NCBI RefSeq assembly: GCF_000382065.1
Contig: NZ_KB907501.1
Span: forward strand, 310,001 to 374,000
Origin: Stenotrophomonas hibiscicola ATCC 19867
Lineage (GTDB): Bacteria; Pseudomonadota; Gammaproteobacteria; Xanthomonadales; Xanthomonadaceae
Direction: 5' to 3'
Length of the DNA stretch: 64,000 bases
The notes beneath the pieces were generated by a model. It ran no database searches. It was not told where the DNA came from and saw only the letters and a program-made list of their open reading frames with translations. This document shows, piece after piece, positions 61,990-64,000 of the stretch (position 1 is the stretch's first letter; every line of letters starts with the position of its first letter). Position numbers and translations under genes: made by a program.

Positions 61990-63402
61990 ATGCCTCCCCT
62001 CAAGTACCCGCGCTGGGCGCTGGCCCTGCTGGCCACCGCCCAGCTGATCATCGCCCTGGATGCCACCATCATCTTCGTCGCCCTGCACGACATGGGGCGC
62101 GCGCTGCAGATCAACGCACAGCAGCTGCAATGGGTCGTCAGTGCCTACACCGTGGCCTTCGGCGGCAGCCTGCTGCTGGGTGGCCGTGCCGCCGACCTGA
62201 TCGGCCGTCGCCGCTTCTACCGGCTGGGCATGCTGCTGTTCGCACTGGCGTCGCTGCTCGGCGCGCTGGCGCCGAACGCCACCCTGCTGATCATCGCGCG
62301 TGCGGCGCAGGGCATCGGCGCGGCACTGCTGTTCCCGGCCACGCTGGCGCTGATCAACACGTTGTATGCGGAAGGTCCGGTGCGCAACCGCGCACTTGCG
62401 ATCTGGAGCATGGCCAGCGCGGTGGGTCTGGCGCTGGGCACGCTGCTCGGTGGCGTGCTGACCCAAGCGTTCGGCTGGCCGGCGGTGCTGGCAGTGATCG
62501 TGCCACTGGCCACCACCTGCGCGGTCGCTGCGGGCGCGTGGTTGCCGGCCGATGGCCCGCGTCTGCAGGGCCGTTCCTTCGATCTGGCCGGTTGCCTCAC
62601 CGTCACTGCCGGCGGCAGTCTGCTGGTCACTACCCTCGTGCAAGGGCCGGAGTGGGGCTGGACTGCGCCGGCCACGCTGGGCTGCCTGCTGCTGTCGGTG
62701 CTGCTGCTGGTGGCGTTCGTGCAGATCGAACAGCGCAGCCGCGATCCGCTGATGCAGTTCGCGTTGCTGCGGCTGCCCGGACTGCGCGCGGCACTGGGCC
62801 TGACCTTCGCCTTCATGAGCAGCTATGGAGTGCAGTACTACTTCATGGCGCTGTACTTCCAGGACGGCTACGGCTGGAGCCCGCTGCAGGCCGGCCTGGC
62901 TTTCCTGCCGGCGACGGCGGTGTGCACGGTCGGCATCCAGCTGGCGGAGTGGGCGCTGAAGCGCTGGAGTGCACGCAAGGTGCTGGTGCTCGGCCAGCTG
63001 GCCGGTGCCGTTGGCATCGCCTGGGCCGCAGCAACACTCCCGCACGCCTCGAACTTCTGGCCGCTGCTGCCCGGCGTGGTAGTGCTGAGCATCGGCCAGG
63101 GCATGACCTGGACCTCGATGTGGATCGTGGCCGGGCAGGGCGTGCCGTCCGCACAGCAGGGTGTTGCATCTGGCATGGCGGCGACCGCGCAGCAGATCGG
63201 TGGTGCGCTGGGCCTGGCGGTGCTGGTGATGGTGGCCAATGCCCATGCGGGTGCAGCCGGTTCGCCGAGTGCACTGGCCGGGCTGGTGCGCGCCGAATAC
63301 GGTGCCGCCTTGTTTTCACTGTTCGGCGTGGTGATCGCGCTGGGCCTGCGCCCGGCGCCGGCCGAATCGGCCGCCACCGTCTGCCCGGCCAACGAGGCAT
63401 GA
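61990..63402 (+). CDS. MFS multidrug transporter, DHA2 (EmrB/QacA) family
   Basis: 470 aa with 14 predicted helices. Seen: ATAQLIIALDATIIFVALHD (the D1 motif LDxTIVNVAL-like), QLQWVVSAYTVAFGGSLLLG, GGRAADLIGRRRFY (motif A) and RAAQGIGAALLFPATLALIN (motif B/C). Exports drugs or toxic compounds with protons. Lacks an EmrA-type adaptor gene next to it, so likely acts alone at the inner membrane. Regulated by the divergent LysR gene (inferred). Confidence 0.92.
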   Translation: MPPLKYPRWALALLATAQLIIALDATIIFVALHDMGRALQINAQQLQWVVSAYTVAFGGSLLLGGRAADLIGRRRFYRLGMLLFALASLLGALAPNATLLIIARAAQGIGAALLFPATLALINTLYAEGPVRNRALAIWSMASAVGLALGTLLGGVLTQAFGWPAVLAVIVPLATTCAVAAGAWLPADGPRLQGRSFDLAGCLTVTAGGSLLVTTLVQGPEWGWTAPATLGCLLLSVLLLVAFVQIEQRSRDPLMQFALLRLPGLRAALGLTFAFMSSYGVQYYFMALYFQDGYGWSPLQAGLAFLPATAVCTVGIQLAEWALKRWSARKVLVLGQLAGAVGIAWAAATLPHASNFWPLLPGVVVLSIGQGMTWTSMWIVAGQGVPSAQQGVASGMAATAQQIGGALGLAVLVMVANAHAGAAGSPSALAGLVRAEYGAALFSLFGVVIALGLRPAPAESAATVCPANEA

Positions 63403-63439
63403 TTGAAGGCGCTGCCGTGGGTGGATGTGCCGCGCCTGG

Positions 63440-63512
63440 GCAGTGCCGGCCGCTGGCCGGCAAACACATTGATCCAACTACCCTGAGGTTTCCGGCCAGC
63501 GGCCGGCACTAC
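63440..63512. repeat. SMAG inverted pair, TGCCGGCCGCTGG subfamily
   Basis: Left unit GCAGTGCCGGCCGCTGGCCG (63440-63461) and right unit CCGGCCAGCGGCCGGCACTAC (63492-63512; 21 bases, ends CTAC), between convergent MFS and amidohydrolase genes. The left copy has GCAG in place of GTAG. Confidence 0.7.
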
Positions 63513-63537
63513 CGATCCGGAATGGATCCACGCGCAT

Positions 63538-64000
63538 TCAACCCAGCGCCAGCAACTGCGGCTGCAACGCGCTGAAGATCCGCGCCAGCCGCTCTGCCCA
63601 CGCCTGCTGCCCGGCGGCATCGGCGATCAGGTCCTGGCGGATCTCCAGTTCCACGTGCACCAGGCCGCGCCCTTCGCCATGCACCGGTACCGCGTAGTCG
63701 CTGGTACTGCTGACCGAATACGGTTCGTTGTCACCGACCACCAGGTCGCCTTCATCGCGCAGTGCCTGCAGCAGGGCATGCGCAAAGCGCGTGTCCTGGT
63801 GGTACAGCACGCCGGCGTGCCACGGTCGCTGCGCGCCGTTCATCACAGGGGTGAAGCTGTGCATCATCACCAGCAGGGTGGGGCGGCCGGCAGCGCGGCG
63901 CGCGTCCAGTTCCGCATCGATGCGGGCGTGGTACGGTGCGTGGATCGCATTGATGCGCTGCTGCCGCTGCGCCGCCGACAGCGCGGCATTGCCGGGCACC
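63538..64000 (-). CDS. N-formylglutamate amidohydrolase-like protein, 3' part
   Basis: The frame is open to the window edge, so about 153 C-terminal residues are visible. Seen: HAPYHARIDAELDARRAAGR, LLVMMHSFTPVMNG, RPWHAGVLYHQDTRFAHALL and DLVVGDNEPYSV, which are features of the HutG/N-formylglutamate deformylase family. It would release formate and glutamate in histidine breakdown, or act on a related N-formyl substrate. Start lies outside the window. Confidence 0.85.
   Translation of the reverse strand, partial: VPGNAALSAAQRQQRINAIHAPYHARIDAELDARRAAGRPTLLVMMHSFTPVMNGAQRPWHAGVLYHQDTRFAHALLQALRDEGDLVVGDNEPYSVSSTSDYAVPVHGEGRGLVHVELEIRQDLIADAAGQQAWAERLARIFSALQPQLLALG

Noticed and set aside
1..64000. 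tRNA, rRNA, CRISPR arrays, prophage or IS transposase genes
   Set aside because: Looked for and not seen; repeats present are short palindromes and hairpins, not spacer-repeat arrays.

Overview
The window looks like chromosome of a Stenotrophomonas maltophilia-complex bacterium (Xanthomonadaceae). The evidence is very high GC, Xanthomonadaceae gene orders (lptD-surA-pdxA-rsmA-apaG-apaH; ahpC-ahpF-oxyR; hemP plus a heme receptor), and about twenty short GTAG-ended palindromes in the spacers that match the SMAG repeat family described in S. maltophilia. Coding density is about 90%. I see no prophage, transposase gene, integrase, CRISPR array, rRNA or tRNA. The ends cut a phosphoenolpyruvate carboxylase gene (left) and an N-formylglutamate amidohydrolase-like gene (right).

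Layout. 1-13.4 kb: ppc (3' part), a hotdog acyl-CoA thioesterase, metK, a two-domain PlsC/GNAT acyltransferase resembling the ornithine-lipid synthase OlsF, an LpxH-like phosphoesterase, a YdjM-like membrane protein, a methyltransferase, dusB, and a nupC-rbsK nucleoside/ribose operon. 13.5-19 kb: an aldo/keto reductase, then a Fur-box-controlled heme operon (hemP, TonB-dependent receptor, a 199-aa protein, a DUF6607 protein). 19-25 kb: a YbbAP-type ABC exporter divergent from tesA, and an OmpR-type two-component system whose kinase has its own TATAAT promoter. 25-34 kb: an SGNH hydrolase, dgkA, terC, an MFS pump, lemA with two TPM-domain genes, and lgt-thyA-unknown-folA. 34-44 kb: a long minus-strand cluster of overlapping genes, from btuM, a cobalamin adenosyltransferase and a histone-deacetylase-like gene through lptD-surA-pdxA-rsmA-apaG-apaH-DUF1287. 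44-53 kb: two UbiH/UbiI-type monooxygenases, an exported EF-hand protein, rlmM, a deaminase, two uncharacterised genes, glnS, a DUF2007 gene and msrA. 53.7-59 kb: tal, rnk, then oxyR, ahpF and ahpC with an OxyR-type operator. 59-64 kb: prmC, a proline iminopeptidase, a divergent LysR/MFS pair, and the partial deformylase.

Functional themes are outer-membrane and envelope biogenesis (LptD, SurA, Lgt, OlsF-like), peroxide defence (AhpCF, OxyR, MsrA), iron acquisition from heme, thymidylate/folate synthesis (ThyA, FolA) and cobalamin handling (BtuM, adenosyltransferase).

The most unusual signal is non-coding. Four long-stem hairpin elements (28835-28949, 29063-29178, 53211-53403, 53593-53709) share a conserved apical core and a conserved TTCGACAGTTTCC-like tail, while their 23-26-bp stems differ in sequence yet stay paired. 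At both loci they occur as an inverted pair flanking one SMAG unit. I know no name for this family. Other non-coding features worth a look are a 66-bp almost perfect palindrome at 46543-46608, a 19-bp perfect hairpin between ahpC and ahpF, and three genes whose stop codon lies inside a SMAG-type repeat.
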